The position numbers and the translations under genes were made by a program. 64,000 nucleotides of DNA from Bacteroidota bacterium (GTDB lineage: Bacteria > Bacteroidota > Bacteroidia > Bacteroidales > Bacteroidaceae), in the NCBI GenBank assembly GCA_023425865.1, contig JAFABV010000095.1, forward strand, positions 5,653-69,652. Reading direction: 5' to 3'. Below the pieces are notes generated by a model. The model searched no databases. It was not told where the DNA came from and saw only the letters and a program-made list of their open reading frames with translations. Positions 8,744 through 18,725 of this stretch are shown one piece after another (position 1 is the stretch's first letter; each line of letters begins with the position of its first letter).

Positions 8744-9400
8744 ATGACAGTCCAACCCCTTTCACACACCGCCGTCGAGACACCTGCCAACAGGGCGGGC
8801 GGCGCGGGCGTACAGCCCCCGGAGCCCCTGCGTACGGGTGTCTTCGGTGGGAGTTTCAACCCCATACACAATGGCCATATCGCCTTGGCGCGCCAACTGC
8901 TGCAGCAGGCCGCGCTGGGTGAGATATGGTTTGTGGTGTCGCCCCTCAACCCCTTTAAGCGGGAGGCCACCGACTTGCTTGCCGACGACCTGCGCCTCGA
9001 CCTGACCCGCCGGGCGCTATCGCGCGAACCCCAGCTTACGGCCAGCGACTGCGAGTTCGGTCTTCCCCGCCCGTCGTATATGTGGAACACGCTGCAGCAC
9101 CTCGCCGCACAGCATCCCGACCGCCGTTTTGTGCTCATCATCGGGGCCGACAACTGGCTGTCGTTCGACCGATGGGCACATGCCGACGACATTCTTCGGC
9201 ACCACGAGGTGGTGGTCTATCCGCGCGAGGGCTTCCCCATTGTCGAAGCCCACATGCCCCCACAGGTGCGTCTCATGCACACTGCGCTCTATCCCCTCAG
9301 CAGCACCGACATCCGCCGGAGGGTGCGTGACGGTGAGTCGATAGACGGTATGGTGCCCGAGGAGATACGCCCCTTGGTGCAGGCCTACTACCGTGTGTAG
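8744..9400 (+). CDS. nadD: Nicotinate-nucleotide adenylyltransferase NadD
   Basis: 218 residues; transfers AMP from ATP to nicotinate mononucleotide in NAD synthesis. The nucleotidyltransferase motifs GVFGGSFNPIHNGH (residues 32-45, with the HxGH box) and, near the C-terminus, the SSTDIRRRV box are intact. About 28 residues precede the fold; no other ATG lies between, so either the extension is real or a GTG inside it is used. Second gene of the gmk-nadD pair. Confidence 0.93.
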   Translation: MTVQPLSHTAVETPANRAGGAGVQPPEPLRTGVFGGSFNPIHNGHIALARQLLQQAALGEIWFVVSPLNPFKREATDLLADDLRLDLTRRALSREPQLTASDCEFGLPRPSYMWNTLQHLAAQHPDRRFVLIIGADNWLSFDRWAHADDILRHHEVVVYPREGFPIVEAHMPPQVRLMHTALYPLSSTDIRRRVRDGESIDGMVPEEIRPLVQAYYRV

Positions 9401-9470
9401 GCGCCACACCGCCGTACTCGTAAGCTCACGGGCACGCCGAGGCGTGACCAAAGCATGCGCCACGACAAAT

Positions 9471-9562
9471 GGTTCTATATAAAACCATCCGATGATTCTA
9501 TACAGAACTATCCGATAATTCTATATAAAATCATCCGGTGATTCTATACAAAACCATCCGCC
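9471..9562 (+). repeat. 23-bp tandem repeat array 1
   Basis: Four units with an exact 23-base period start at 9473, 9496, 9519 and 9542. A unit reads roughly TTCTATATAAAACCATCCG plus ATGA. Units differ at a few positions. The same unit occurs at 34942-35045 and 60478-60594. The array fills the gap between nadD and the HTCS gene; it contains no gene. Confidence 0.9.
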
Positions 9563-9688
9563 CTTGCCATCCTGCCCATGTTGTCAAGGCGTGATTTTGG
9601 CCAGTACATAGGGCTGTCCTCGCCGGTGTTTTCGGTGTCTTACATGTTTTTTCTCCATGCTTTAGACGTTTTTTTCAGTTATTATCCG

Positions 9689-9696
9689 TAAGTTTG
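9689..9696 (+). promoter_or_regulatory. -7 element for HTCS gene
   Basis: Reads TAAGTTTG, 24 bases before the chosen ATG at 9721; supports that start over the in-frame Met at 9694. Confidence 0.55.
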
Positions 9697-9720
9697 CAAG
9701 ACGCAGAAATCCTTTATTCG

Positions 9721-12453
9721 ATGAAGAACTTATTGATGATACTCACGGTGCTGTTGTTGCTCGCCGCATGCAACAAGCGTCCCCATAAGTATGTCATTGG
9801 CGTGTCGCAATGCAGCGAAGACGTGTGGCGTGACAAGCTCAATCGTGAACTGAAGACCAGCGAATACTTCAATGACTCGTTGGAAGTGCGGTTGGTGTCG
9901 GCCAACGACGACAGCAAAAAGCAGATAGAACAGATCAATCGGTTTATAGAAGACGGCGTAGACCTGCTCGTTATCGCCCCCAACCAGTTTTACTCCATCA
10001 CCTCGGTGGTAAATAAGGCTTACGAGCGAGGCATCCCCGTGATACTCTACGACCGTAAGGTGAACACCGACAAGTACACGGCGTTCATCGGCAGCGACAA
10101 CTATGGCATCGGGAAGGCCATGGGGCAGTTTGTCGCCCGGCAACTCAACGGACAGGGTAGGGTGGTGGAGATACGCGGACTGGAGGGCTCGTCGCCTGCC
10201 GCCGACCGTCATCGCGGCTTCACCGATGCCCTGCGGGTCTTTCCCGGAGTGGAGGTCGTGGCCTCGCAGGCTGGCAACTGGAAGGAAGAGAGCGGCACGA
10301 GGGCCATGGATAGCATATTGAATAAGGTGCGGCACTTCGACTATGTCTTTGGTCACAACGACCGCATGGCGTGGGGCAGCTACCTCTCGCTCAAGCGCCA
10401 TGGCAGGCTCCAGGGGGTGCGCTTTGCGGGCATCGATGCCCTTGCCACCAAGGGCGGTGGCCTCGAACTGGTGCGCGACAGCATTTTTGATGCCTCGTAT
10501 CTCTACCCCACACAGGGCGACGCCGTCATAGCCTTGGCCATGAAGATACTGAGGGGGCAGCCCTACGAGCGCGACAATCAGCTCTCTACCACCATTGTGA
10601 CGCGCGACAATGCCGAGCTGATGCTCATGGAGGCCAAAGACATGGCCCGGCAGAACGCCAACCTCGACCTCATGCACCGGAAGGTGGACACCTATTTTAA
10701 CCAGTATTCCATGCAGCGGTGGTTCATGGGACTGCTCATCGTGGTGTTGGCGGTAATCGTCATTGCCGCGGCCGTTACTTACAGGGCTTACCTGAGCAAG
10801 ACACGGTTGAGCGAGCAGCTGGCCCACAGCAACGGCGAGTTGCAGCGACTCAACGCCGAAGTGAGAGACATGACGCAGGCGCAGCTCACCTTCTTTACCA
10901 ATGTGAGCCACGAGCTGCGCACGCCACTCACCCTCATCGCCGACCCCATAGACCGGCTGCTCGACACCCAGGAGCTACACGGCGAGGGGCGCAAGGTGCT
11001 TGAGATGGTGAGGCGCAATATCCAACTCTTGTCGCACTTGGTCAACGAGATACTCGACTTCCGCAAGATACAGAACGGCAAGATGCAGCTGCGTCTCACC
11101 CGGTTCTCACTCGGCACGGCACTCGGCGAATGGACGTCGGCCTTCGACGCGGCCGCCCAAGGCAAGCAGGTGGCGCTCAGCACGGTGAGCCGCGTGGAGG
11201 GCGACGACAACATCGTGGCCGACCACGAGAAGCTGAGCCACCTCTACCGCAACCTTCTGAGCAACGCCCTCAAATACACGCCCGCGGGCGGAGCCGTCAC
11301 CACCACGCTCACGGCCGAGGGCGACAGCTACGTCATCAGCGTGCGCGACACTGGCAAGGGCATCGACGCCCGCGACCTGCCCAACGTCTTCGAGCGGTTC
11401 TACCAGGCCCGCGAGGCGTCGGGGGGCACGGGCATCGGACTGGCCATCGTCAAGGCCTTCACCGAGTTGCACCACGGCAAGGTGTCGGTGGAGAGCCTGG
11501 TGGGGCGTGGCACCTGCTTCACCGTGAGGCTGCCCCGTATGCAGGAGGGCACCATAGAGACCTCGGCCGCCGCCGAAGAGACTCCGGCCGTGGAGGCCGG
11601 ACTGTATGCCGCCGCGCCGGTCAACGTGGAGCAGCACCTCAGTGACGTGGTGGCCACCGACGACAACGACAAGCCCGAGGTGCTGGTCATCGACGACAAC
11701 GACGACGTGCGGGCCTATGTGCGCACGCTGCTCAAAGACCGCTGTCACGTCATCGAGGCCCGCGACGGCAAGAGCGGCCTCACCTTGGCCCGCAAGACCG
11801 TGCCCGACCTGGTGGTGTGCGACGTGATGATGCCCGTGATGGACGGACTTGAGTTCACCCGCCAGCTCAAGGCCGACACGGCCACGAGCCACATCCCCGT
11901 CATACTGCTCACCGCACGCACCCTCGACGACCAGCTGGCCGAGGGCTATGCCACCGGTGCCGACTCGTATATCACCAAGCCCTTCAGCGGTAAGGTGCTG
12001 CTCACGCGCATCGACAATCTGCTCAGCAGTCGCAGGCAGCTGCGCCAGCTCTTTGCCGAGGGTGCCGCCCACGACGATGCCCAACCGGCAGCACAGCCTG
12101 GCGGCAGTAGCGACAACGGGCAAGCATTGGGCGACCGCGACATGAAGTTCATAGGCCGTCTGCGTGCCACCATACAGCAACACCTCAGCAACTCTGAGCT
12201 GAGCGTGGAGCAGATTGGCGAGGAGATGGGACTCAGCCGCGTGCAGCTCTACCGCAAGGTGAAGGCCCTCACCGGGCAGTCGCCCGTAGAGCTGGTGCGC
12301 ACGGCACGCCTGCAGCGCGGCAAGCGGCTGCTTGAGACCACCGACATGACCATTGCCGAGGTGGCCTACGACGTGGGCTTCAGCTCACCCTCTTACTTCA
12401 CCAAATGTTTCAAGGACGAGTTTGGGGTGAGTCCGCGCGAGCTCAACCAGTAG
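9721..12453 (+). CDS. Hybrid two-component system sensor-regulator of the fructan locus
   Basis: 910 residues, all parts of a two-component system in one chain. Order: lipoprotein-like signal (MKNLL...LLAAC), periplasmic LacI/ribose-binding-like sugar domain (about 25-305), one membrane helix (about 334-356), histidine kinase with H-box VSHELRTPL (His397), N-box NLLSNALKYTP and ATP lid GGTGIGLAI, receiver domain (about 654-770; phospho-acceptor Asp701 in CDVMMPVMDG), and an AraC-type DNA-binding domain (about 811-910). A sugar-binding sensor instead of the usual propeller sensor is the layout of B. thetaiotaomicron BT1754, which binds fructose. It is followed by a hairpin and then the susC operon, so it is very likely the fructose-responsive activator of this locus. 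Confidence 0.93.
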   Translation: MKNLLMILTVLLLLAACNKRPHKYVIGVSQCSEDVWRDKLNRELKTSEYFNDSLEVRLVSANDDSKKQIEQINRFIEDGVDLLVIAPNQFYSITSVVNKAYERGIPVILYDRKVNTDKYTAFIGSDNYGIGKAMGQFVARQLNGQGRVVEIRGLEGSSPAADRHRGFTDALRVFPGVEVVASQAGNWKEESGTRAMDSILNKVRHFDYVFGHNDRMAWGSYLSLKRHGRLQGVRFAGIDALATKGGGLELVRDSIFDASYLYPTQGDAVIALAMKILRGQPYERDNQLSTTIVTRDNAELMLMEAKDMARQNANLDLMHRKVDTYFNQYSMQRWFMGLLIVVLAVIVIAAAVTYRAYLSKTRLSEQLAHSNGELQRLNAEVRDMTQAQLTFFTNVSHELRTPLTLIADPIDRLLDTQELHGEGRKVLEMVRRNIQLLSHLVNEILDFRKIQNGKMQLRLTRFSLGTALGEWTSAFDAAAQGKQVALSTVSRVEGDDNIVADHEKLSHLYRNLLSNALKYTPAGGAVTTTLTAEGDSYVISVRDTGKGIDARDLPNVFERFYQAREASGGTGIGLAIVKAFTELHHGKVSVESLVGRGTCFTVRLPRMQEGTIETSAAAEETPAVEAGLYAAAPVNVEQHLSDVVATDDNDKPEVLVIDDNDDVRAYVRTLLKDRCHVIEARDGKSGLTLARKTVPDLVVCDVMMPVMDGLEFTRQLKADTATSHIPVILLTARTLDDQLAEGYATGADSYITKPFSGKVLLTRIDNLLSSRRQLRQLFAEGAAHDDAQPAAQPGGSSDNGQALGDRDMKFIGRLRATIQQHLSNSELSVEQIGEEMGLSRVQLYRKVKALTGQSPVELVRTARLQRGKRLLETTDMTIAEVAYDVGFSSPSYFTKCFKDEFGVSPRELNQ

Positions 12454-12501
12454 TCGCCCGTCTCTCATGGCTCTGCGCGTGCCGCTCAATGGGTGGTGTT
12501 T

Positions 12502-12540
12502 CATGCCGTAAGGGTGTCGTGCAGGCACCCTTGCGGCATG
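12502..12540 (+). terminator. Hairpin after HTCS gene, probable terminator
   Basis: CATGCCGTAAGGGTG pairs with CACCCTTGCGGCATG (15 positions, one G-U) around a 9-base loop. The T-run is weak, so it may be a partial terminator or a processing hairpin. Confidence 0.6.
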
Positions 12541-12597
12541 ATTGTTTGTGGGCGGCGGTGGCTGGCCGGTAGCCCCAGCTTTATTGTTAGCAATAAT

Positions 12598-12624
12598 CGT
12601 TCATTGACTTGCACGTATGTTACA
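12598..12624 (+). promoter_or_regulatory. Putative HTCS binding region upstream of susC
   Basis: CGTTCATTG (12598-12606) and TGTTACA (12618-12624) both recur upstream of the MFS importer gene (22729-22737 and 22757-22763). CGTTCATTG ends 76 bases before the -7 element here and 77 there, so its position is conserved relative to the promoter. The two sites are the best candidates for activator binding. Confidence 0.5.
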
Positions 12625-12682
12625 TGAAACATTTTTTGCATCAGATGGACAATTATTTAGATATGTTTCATCGGTCGGTAAC

Positions 12683-12690
12683 TATCTTTG
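12683..12690 (+). promoter_or_regulatory. -7 element of the susC operon
   Basis: Reads TATCTTTG, 39 bases before the susC start at 12730. The identical octamer is used at the importer promoter (22815-22822). Confidence 0.65.
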
Positions 12691-12729
12691 CGGCACGGAA
12701 ACCCAAATTCTAACATAAACAGTTTATCG

Positions 12730-15700
12730 ATGGAACACCTAAGAAAAATCCTAATGAGTATGATGCTCAGTATGGTGTGTCTCGCCATGAGCGCACAGAG
12801 CATTGTTGCCAGTGGCACTATTGTCGATGAGACCGGCATGGGCGTCATTGGTGCGACGGTCATGGAGAAAAGCACGGCAAACGGCACCGTGACTGACATG
12901 GACGGCCACTTCAGCCTCAACGTCAGCCGTGGGGCTACGCTCGTCATCTCTTACATTGGTTATCAAACCATAGAACTGCCTGCCGCCGACGGCATGAAAG
13001 TGACGCTCAAGCAAACGGCCAACGACCTCAACGAGGTGATTGTCACCGGCTACACCACCCAGCGCAAGGCCGACCTCACGGGCGCGGTGTCGGTGATGGA
13101 TATGAAGGGGGCCATGAGCGAGGCCGACCCCAATGTGCTGAGTTCTATGCAGGGCAAGCTGGCCGGTGTGGATATTGTGACTGATGCTGCCCCGGGTAGC
13201 GGCAGCTCTACCATCCGCGTGCGTGGCATGAGCACCATCAACGGCAATGACCCGCTCTACATCGTAGACGGTGTGGCTACTACGGAGAACCTTAACTCTC
13301 TCAATCCTGCCGACATCGAGAGCATACAGGTGCTTAAGGATGCCTCGTCGGCCTCGATCTACGGTAGCCGTGCCGCCAACGGCGTGATAATCATTACCAC
13401 TAAGAAAGGTAAAGGCAACAGACTCAGCGTGAACGTTAACTATGCCGCCTCGCTGCAGACCGTGGCCAAGACTTACAACATGCTTAATGCCACACAGTGG
13501 GGAGAAGCCTATTGGACGGCCAACAAGAATGCCGGCATCGCACCCTCGCATCCGTTCTACGGGTCGGGCGACACGCCTCAGCTGGTGTCGGTGCTTGCTG
13601 ACGGTACACCCGTGGCTGATACCGACTGGCAAGACGAGGTCTACTCACCGGCCTGGACGCACAACCTCAGTGCCAGCGTGCAGAATGCTTCGGAGAAGGG
13701 CTCAGTGCTTTTCAGCGGAAACTTTATCAACCAGGACGGTCTGATGAACGAAACCTTCTTCCGCCGCTACAGCGTGCGCGTGAACTCTGACTATAATATC
13801 TCTAAATATGTGAAGGTGGGCGAGAACCTCATGTTGAGCCGCTGGAACAACCGGGGCTACGGCACACAAGACGACCGCGGCATACCCTATACGGCCATGA
13901 GGCAGCATCCGGCCATTCCGGTATATGCCGCCAACGGCACCTTTGCCAACCCCATGACCCTTGCCGCAAGCGATATCGCCAACCCTGTGCAGGTGCTCTA
14001 CAACGGCAGAGACAACGACAATGCCAGCTGGAGAATCTTTGGTAATGCCTTTCTGGAACTATATCCCCTCAAGGGACTCACGCTGAAGAGCAACTTCGGC
14101 TACGAGCACGTGCAGTTTAACAACAAGACCCTGAACCGCAAGACGCAGGCTTCTGACGTGAACAGTCTCGACCGGGCCTTTGGCGAAGGCGACACTTGGA
14201 CCTGGACCAACACGGCCAACTACCTGTTCGACCTCAACGACAAGCATCACTTCAACTTCTTGTTTGGTACCGAGGCCATCAAGTACAAATACGACGGATT
14301 CTCTGCTTTCCGCAATCAGTTTGCCTTTGAGGATGAAGATTACATGCAGCTTGACGCCGGTGAGGGTACCCAGACCAATGGCGGCGGACAGTCGGAGTGG
14401 GCACTGTTCTCACTCTTCGGAAAGGTTGACTACAACTTCATGGACCGCTATCTGCTCTCTGCCACGCTGCGACGCGACCAGACCTCACGTCTCTACAAGG
14501 ACAACAACTCGGGCGTGTTCCCCGCCTTCAGTGCAGCATGGCGCATTTCAGAGGAGAAGTTCTTCCCCAAGAACAACGTGGTGGATGATTTGAAACTGCG
14601 GGCAGCATGGGGACAGAATGGCAATTCGGCCATCTCCAACAACTATGCATCGTACACTACCTACGTCTACGATCAGGGTAACGGCGCCTACGACCTCAAT
14701 GGTACCAGCAACCTGACCGTGGCTGGACTTAAGGCTGCTGCCACAGGCAACAAGGACCTGAAATGGGAGACCACCACACAGACCAACCTCGGTATTGATG
14801 CCACGCTCTTGGGGCAATCGCTGGCCGTGACCTTCGACTATTATTGGAAGAATACGCACGACATGCTCACCATTCCCCCCACGCTGGCTGTAGCCGGAGA
14901 GAATGCTGCTATGTGGATGAATACGGGTGATATGGAGAACCATGGATGGGAACTCAACGTGGCCTACCACTCGCCCAAGTATGGCGACTGGAGCTGGGAC
15001 GGAAGCGTGAACCTGTCGCAGTATAAAAACAAGGTGAAGAAACTCAACGACTTTGTGACGACCATTGGCGGTGATTACCGTCTGGTCGAAGGAAAGCCCA
15101 TGGGTGTTTACTACGGCTATGTGTACGACGGCATCTTCCAGAACGAAGAGCAGGTGGCCAACCATGCCCAGCAAGAGGGCAAGGGCGTGGGCCGGATGAT
15201 CTTCCGCGACCTCGATGGCAGTGGAACGGTGGATGAGAATGACCGTACCATCATTGGCGACCCCAACGCTGACCTGTCAATGGGCCTGAACCTTAATGTC
15301 AGCTACAAGAATTGGACACTGAGCACTTTCTTCAGCGGTGAGTTTGGATTTGATATCTACAACACCACCAAGCGCCAGCTGCTCTTCATGAGCTATGGCG
15401 GCACCAGCACCAACCGTAGCGCAGACATCTTAAATGCCTGGAGTGTGACCAATACCTCATCAGAAATCCCCGCTTTGTCGGTAGTAGACAATAACAATGA
15501 GATGCGCATGAGCAACTACTATCTTGAAGACGGCAGCTATCTGAAGATGAAATACATCAAGTTGACCTATCGCTTCCCCGAGGCCGTGCTCAAGGCTCTG
15601 CATGCTAATGCGCTGAGCATCTACGGACAGATGGAGAATGTGTTTACCATCACGGGTTACGATGGTCTGGACCCTGAGGTTCCCCTTGCAGGCTACGGCT

Positions 15701-15768
15701 CACGTGTCGACATTGGTCCCTATCCCCGCTCCCGCACGTTCACGGTGGGCGTGAACCTCACCTTCTAA
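12730..15768 (+). CDS. SusC-family TonB-dependent outer-membrane transporter
   Basis: 1012 residues. Outer-membrane channel that imports oligosaccharides with its SusD lid, energised by TonB. Signal peptide (MEHLRKILMSMMLSM...MSAQ), then a carboxypeptidase-regulatory-like domain (about 22-110, GTIVDETGMGVIGATVM), a plug with DPLYIVDGVA and ASIYGSRAANGVIIITTKKG, and a 22-strand barrel ending in an aromatic residue (FTVGVNLTF). The in-frame Met at 12688 lies inside the -7 element, so 12730 is chosen. First gene of the fructan operon; susD follows 58 bases later. Substrate assignment to fructan comes from the GH32 neighbours. Confidence 0.95.
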   Translation: MEHLRKILMSMMLSMVCLAMSAQSIVASGTIVDETGMGVIGATVMEKSTANGTVTDMDGHFSLNVSRGATLVISYIGYQTIELPAADGMKVTLKQTANDLNEVIVTGYTTQRKADLTGAVSVMDMKGAMSEADPNVLSSMQGKLAGVDIVTDAAPGSGSSTIRVRGMSTINGNDPLYIVDGVATTENLNSLNPADIESIQVLKDASSASIYGSRAANGVIIITTKKGKGNRLSVNVNYAASLQTVAKTYNMLNATQWGEAYWTANKNAGIAPSHPFYGSGDTPQLVSVLADGTPVADTDWQDEVYSPAWTHNLSASVQNASEKGSVLFSGNFINQDGLMNETFFRRYSVRVNSDYNISKYVKVGENLMLSRWNNRGYGTQDDRGIPYTAMRQHPAIPVYAANGTFANPMTLAASDIANPVQVLYNGRDNDNASWRIFGNAFLELYPLKGLTLKSNFGYEHVQFNNKTLNRKTQASDVNSLDRAFGEGDTWTWTNTANYLFDLNDKHHFNFLFGTEAIKYKYDGFSAFRNQFAFEDEDYMQLDAGEGTQTNGGGQSEWALFSLFGKVDYNFMDRYLLSATLRRDQTSRLYKDNNSGVFPAFSAAWRISEEKFFPKNNVVDDLKLRAAWGQNGNSAISNNYASYTTYVYDQGNGAYDLNGTSNLTVAGLKAAATGNKDLKWETTTQTNLGIDATLLGQSLAVTFDYYWKNTHDMLTIPPTLAVAGENAAMWMNTGDMENHGWELNVAYHSPKYGDWSWDGSVNLSQYKNKVKKLNDFVTTIGGDYRLVEGKPMGVYYGYVYDGIFQNEEQVANHAQQEGKGVGRMIFRDLDGSGTVDENDRTIIGDPNADLSMGLNLNVSYKNWTLSTFFSGEFGFDIYNTTKRQLLFMSYGGTSTNRSADILNAWSVTNTSSEIPALSVVDNNNEMRMSNYYLEDGSYLKMKYIKLTYRFPEAVLKALHANALSIYGQMENVFTITGYDGLDPEVPLAGYGSRVDIGPYPRSRTFTVGVNLTF

Positions 15769-15826
15769 GCAAGGAAGAGAATAAGCAACAAGGCTATTGA
15801 CTAAAAACTTAAACCAAGCAAACATT

Positions 15827-17476
15827 ATGAACTCAATCATCAGCAAGATATTATCCAGTGCTTCGGTAGCCTGTCTCGCCATGGCCATGACGTCGTGCAA
15901 CGACATGCTCGACCTCAAGCCGCAAGGACAGATTACCAGTGAGCAGATTGACACCACAGCCGTGACGGCCCTCATGGCTTCGGCTTACGCAGGTTTGGAG
16001 TGCCATTTCTTTGGCAACAACGAGAGTTTCGCCGGTCCCATCACCAACTGGGTGATGGATGTGCGCAGCGACGATGCCTACAAAGGCGGTGGCGGCGTGT
16101 CGATGGAGGCTAATATACACCAGCTTGAAATCAATAACATCAACGCGGACAATGCGACCTGCCTGTTCAAATGGCAGAATAACTACTATGCCATCAGTCG
16201 CGTACACAAGGCCATGAATGCCATAGAGAACTCGAGCCTGACCAATAAGGAGCAGTTGCTCGGTGAACTCAAGACGCTGCGGGCATGGTTTTATTTCGAC
16301 CTGAACCGGGTATTCAAGAGTATCGCCTATTTCGACGAGAACGAAGACCCCAACGGTAAGTCGACCTCGGAATTTACGAAGGAGCAGATCTACGATAAAA
16401 TCAAGCAAGACCTCAAGGAGGCTTACGACGTGCTGCCGGAGTCGCAGTTGCAGGTGGGAAGGTTCAACAAATATGTGGCAGCTGCCATTCTGGCCAAAGT
16501 GTGTGCACAGACATCCGACTGGGCCGGTGTGCTGACCTACAGCGACGCCGTGATCGGCAGTGGCAAGTATGCACTCTACGACAACTACGGCGACTTGAGC
16601 AAACTGGCTTTCAATAACAAGAAAGAGGCTATCCTTGCCATTCAGTTCTCTACGGCCAATAACAACGCCCATGTAAACTACTGTAACCTGCTCAACACCA
16701 CCTACAGCGATGGAAACCTCTTTGGCAACGGTGACGACTTTTTCTTGGGAAGCCAGAACCTGGTCAATGCGTTCAAGACCGACGAGAATGGGCTGCCATA
16801 CCTGAATGGTGACGCGCCGACGGAGAATGTGAGCGAGACCTATGAGGGCAATGTAGACCCGCGCCTCGACTTCACCGTAGGGCGCATAGGGTTCCCGTTC
16901 CGTGGGCATCTGTACACCAAAGGGTGGTGCCGCGCCTATGATGTCTATGGTGAGTACAGTGGCAAGAAGGGTCTTATCGATCCCTCATCGCCCGATATGG
17001 TGCAGGGCTTTCCCTGGGGAGCATCGGGTTTGAATTTCAATCTTATCCGCTATGCCGACATCCTGTTGCTCAAGGCTGAGGCCGAGGTGGAGCTCAACCA
17101 GAACCTCGACGATGCACGCGCGCTGGTCAATCAGGTAAGGCAGAAGGCTGAGCGCTCTGTAGATGCCAGTTATTCGCCAGTCGATCTTGACCCCAACAAG
17201 GCTTTCTATGCTGTGGGGCTCTATCCTGCAGCAGGATGGACCCAAGACTATGCCCGCAAGGCAGTACGCATGGAGCGTCGTCTGGAGCTGGCCATGGAAG
17301 GCAATCGCTGGTTTGACTTGGTGCGCTGGGGAGATGTAGTTTCGACCGTGAACAATTATATGAAGAGTGAGGCAAAACTGCGCAGCTACTACGACGGCGC
17401 GTCGCTCACCTCTGAGGAAGTGTATCTCCCCGTGCCTGTGAGCGAGGTAGACAATGCCCATGGACTCTACAAGTAA
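15827..17476 (+). CDS. SusD-family surface glycan-binding lipoprotein
   Basis: 549 residues. Lipoprotein (MAMTSC lipobox) that forms the lid on the SusC partner and captures glycan at the cell surface. N-terminal SusD-like TPR region and C-terminal SusD/RagB domain, with the conserved NLIRYADILLLKAEAE helix and the tail MERRLELAMEGNRWFDLVRW. The in-frame Met ten residues earlier is less likely because the signal peptide starts at MNSIISK. Sits in the standard place directly after susC. Confidence 0.95.
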   Translation: MNSIISKILSSASVACLAMAMTSCNDMLDLKPQGQITSEQIDTTAVTALMASAYAGLECHFFGNNESFAGPITNWVMDVRSDDAYKGGGGVSMEANIHQLEINNINADNATCLFKWQNNYYAISRVHKAMNAIENSSLTNKEQLLGELKTLRAWFYFDLNRVFKSIAYFDENEDPNGKSTSEFTKEQIYDKIKQDLKEAYDVLPESQLQVGRFNKYVAAAILAKVCAQTSDWAGVLTYSDAVIGSGKYALYDNYGDLSKLAFNNKKEAILAIQFSTANNNAHVNYCNLLNTTYSDGNLFGNGDDFFLGSQNLVNAFKTDENGLPYLNGDAPTENVSETYEGNVDPRLDFTVGRIGFPFRGHLYTKGWCRAYDVYGEYSGKKGLIDPSSPDMVQGFPWGASGLNFNLIRYADILLLKAEAEVELNQNLDDARALVNQVRQKAERSVDASYSPVDLDPNKAFYAVGLYPAAGWTQDYARKAVRMERRLELAMEGNRWFDLVRWGDVVSTVNNYMKSEAKLRSYYDGASLTSEEVYLPVPVSEVDNAHGLYK

Positions 17477-17510
17477 AGCATCACACCTATTTTAATTAAT
17501 GCAGAACGAC

Positions 17511-18686
17511 ATGAAAAGAATATATATTGGTTTTGTAAGTTTGTTGATTGTCAGTCTGGGGCTGGTATCGTGCTCTGATGTAGAAATACCCGAGGCTGTG
17601 ACATCTGAGACTGTTTCGGGTCTCAACGCAACCGTTGAAGGGCGTAATGTAACGCTCGGCTGGACCAACCCTGCTGGTGCCACAGGTGTGCAGGTGTTAA
17701 AGAACAATAGCATCATCGCCAACTTCGACAGTCTGGCAACGGCGTATCTCGACCGTCATGTAGCCGTGAACACCGATTTGTGGTACACTGTCAAGGCGAA
17801 GTATGCTGATGGTAGGGTGTCAGAGGGCCAGTCGCTCAAGCAGAATATTGCCTATGAAGCAAATGCCAAGCCGGCTATGCTCATCACTGCCGAAACGGTA
17901 GACGCCATTGCCGACGACGACGAGAAGGCAGCAGCCCAGTGGTTTAAGGCCACTTATCCTGACGGGGCTATCCTCACGCCCGGTACGCTCAGTACGCTTT
18001 ATCCTGACGAGTATAGCGTGGTGTGGGTGCAGATAGACCGAGTGGGCATCGATATGGGATGGCAGAAACTGCCTGCCAACATGGTGAGCGATAAGGTAAT
18101 CGGCATATTGAGCCAGTATGTGCGCGAGGGTGGCAACCTGTTGCTCACCAAGCATGCCACGCAGCTCACAGTGGCTGTAGGGCGTCTCACGGAGCAGTTT
18201 GGCCCTCACATCTTCTCTTCAGGTACTGGCGGCCAAGGGTCAGACAACTGGACAGTGAATGGCAACATAGGTTCGGGGCAGGACAAACCCTATGACCATC
18301 GTGGTCATGCCATCTACGCAGGAATGACCACCAATATGGACTTTGGTCACGAGACGTTCGGACTGGAGGGCCCCGGTTTTCGTGAAGACCACAACTGTAT
18401 GTGGGATCTGAACTCTTATGGCCTGCGTGACCTCGTGCCCACGGCCCACGATGTGGTGGACGCCTTCCAGCAATACACCGGCAGTACCGTACTGGGCACT
18501 TGGGGACATGTGACCGACTACTGCTGCGGAGGTATTATAGAGTTTAATCCCACGCCCGACATCCCCGGCCGTATTATGGCCATAGGGCTGAGTGCCTATG
18601 AGTGGGATGAGAATGGCACCACCAATACCTACCAGTCTAACTTGGAGTTGCTCACGAAGAACAGCATTGACTATCTGAGCAAATAA
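17511..18686 (+). CDS. Surface lipoprotein, third component of fructan locus (DUF4960-like)
   Basis: 391 residues. Lipoprotein signal (LLIVSLGLVSC). An N-terminal fibronectin III/Ig-like beta domain (about 25-110, with VEGRNVTLGWTNP) is followed by a larger domain resembling DUF4960 proteins that accompany fructan loci. It probably is a surface glycan-binding protein. The position right after susD matches SusE/F-like proteins and BT1761 in the B. thetaiotaomicron fructan locus. I assign the family from overall look and context, not from a search. Confidence 0.7.
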   Translation: MKRIYIGFVSLLIVSLGLVSCSDVEIPEAVTSETVSGLNATVEGRNVTLGWTNPAGATGVQVLKNNSIIANFDSLATAYLDRHVAVNTDLWYTVKAKYADGRVSEGQSLKQNIAYEANAKPAMLITAETVDAIADDDEKAAAQWFKATYPDGAILTPGTLSTLYPDEYSVVWVQIDRVGIDMGWQKLPANMVSDKVIGILSQYVREGGNLLLTKHATQLTVAVGRLTEQFGPHIFSSGTGGQGSDNWTVNGNIGSGQDKPYDHRGHAIYAGMTTNMDFGHETFGLEGPGFREDHNCMWDLNSYGLRDLVPTAHDVVDAFQQYTGSTVLGTWGHVTDYCCGGIIEFNPTPDIPGRIMAIGLSAYEWDENGTTNTYQSNLELLTKNSIDYLSK

Positions 18687-18725
18687 TGGTCGGAATGACA
18701 ATTCAAAACAACACCCCATAAAACG

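Noticed and set aside
9730..10911. 393-residue minus-strand frame
   Set aside because: Antisense shadow of the HTCS gene.
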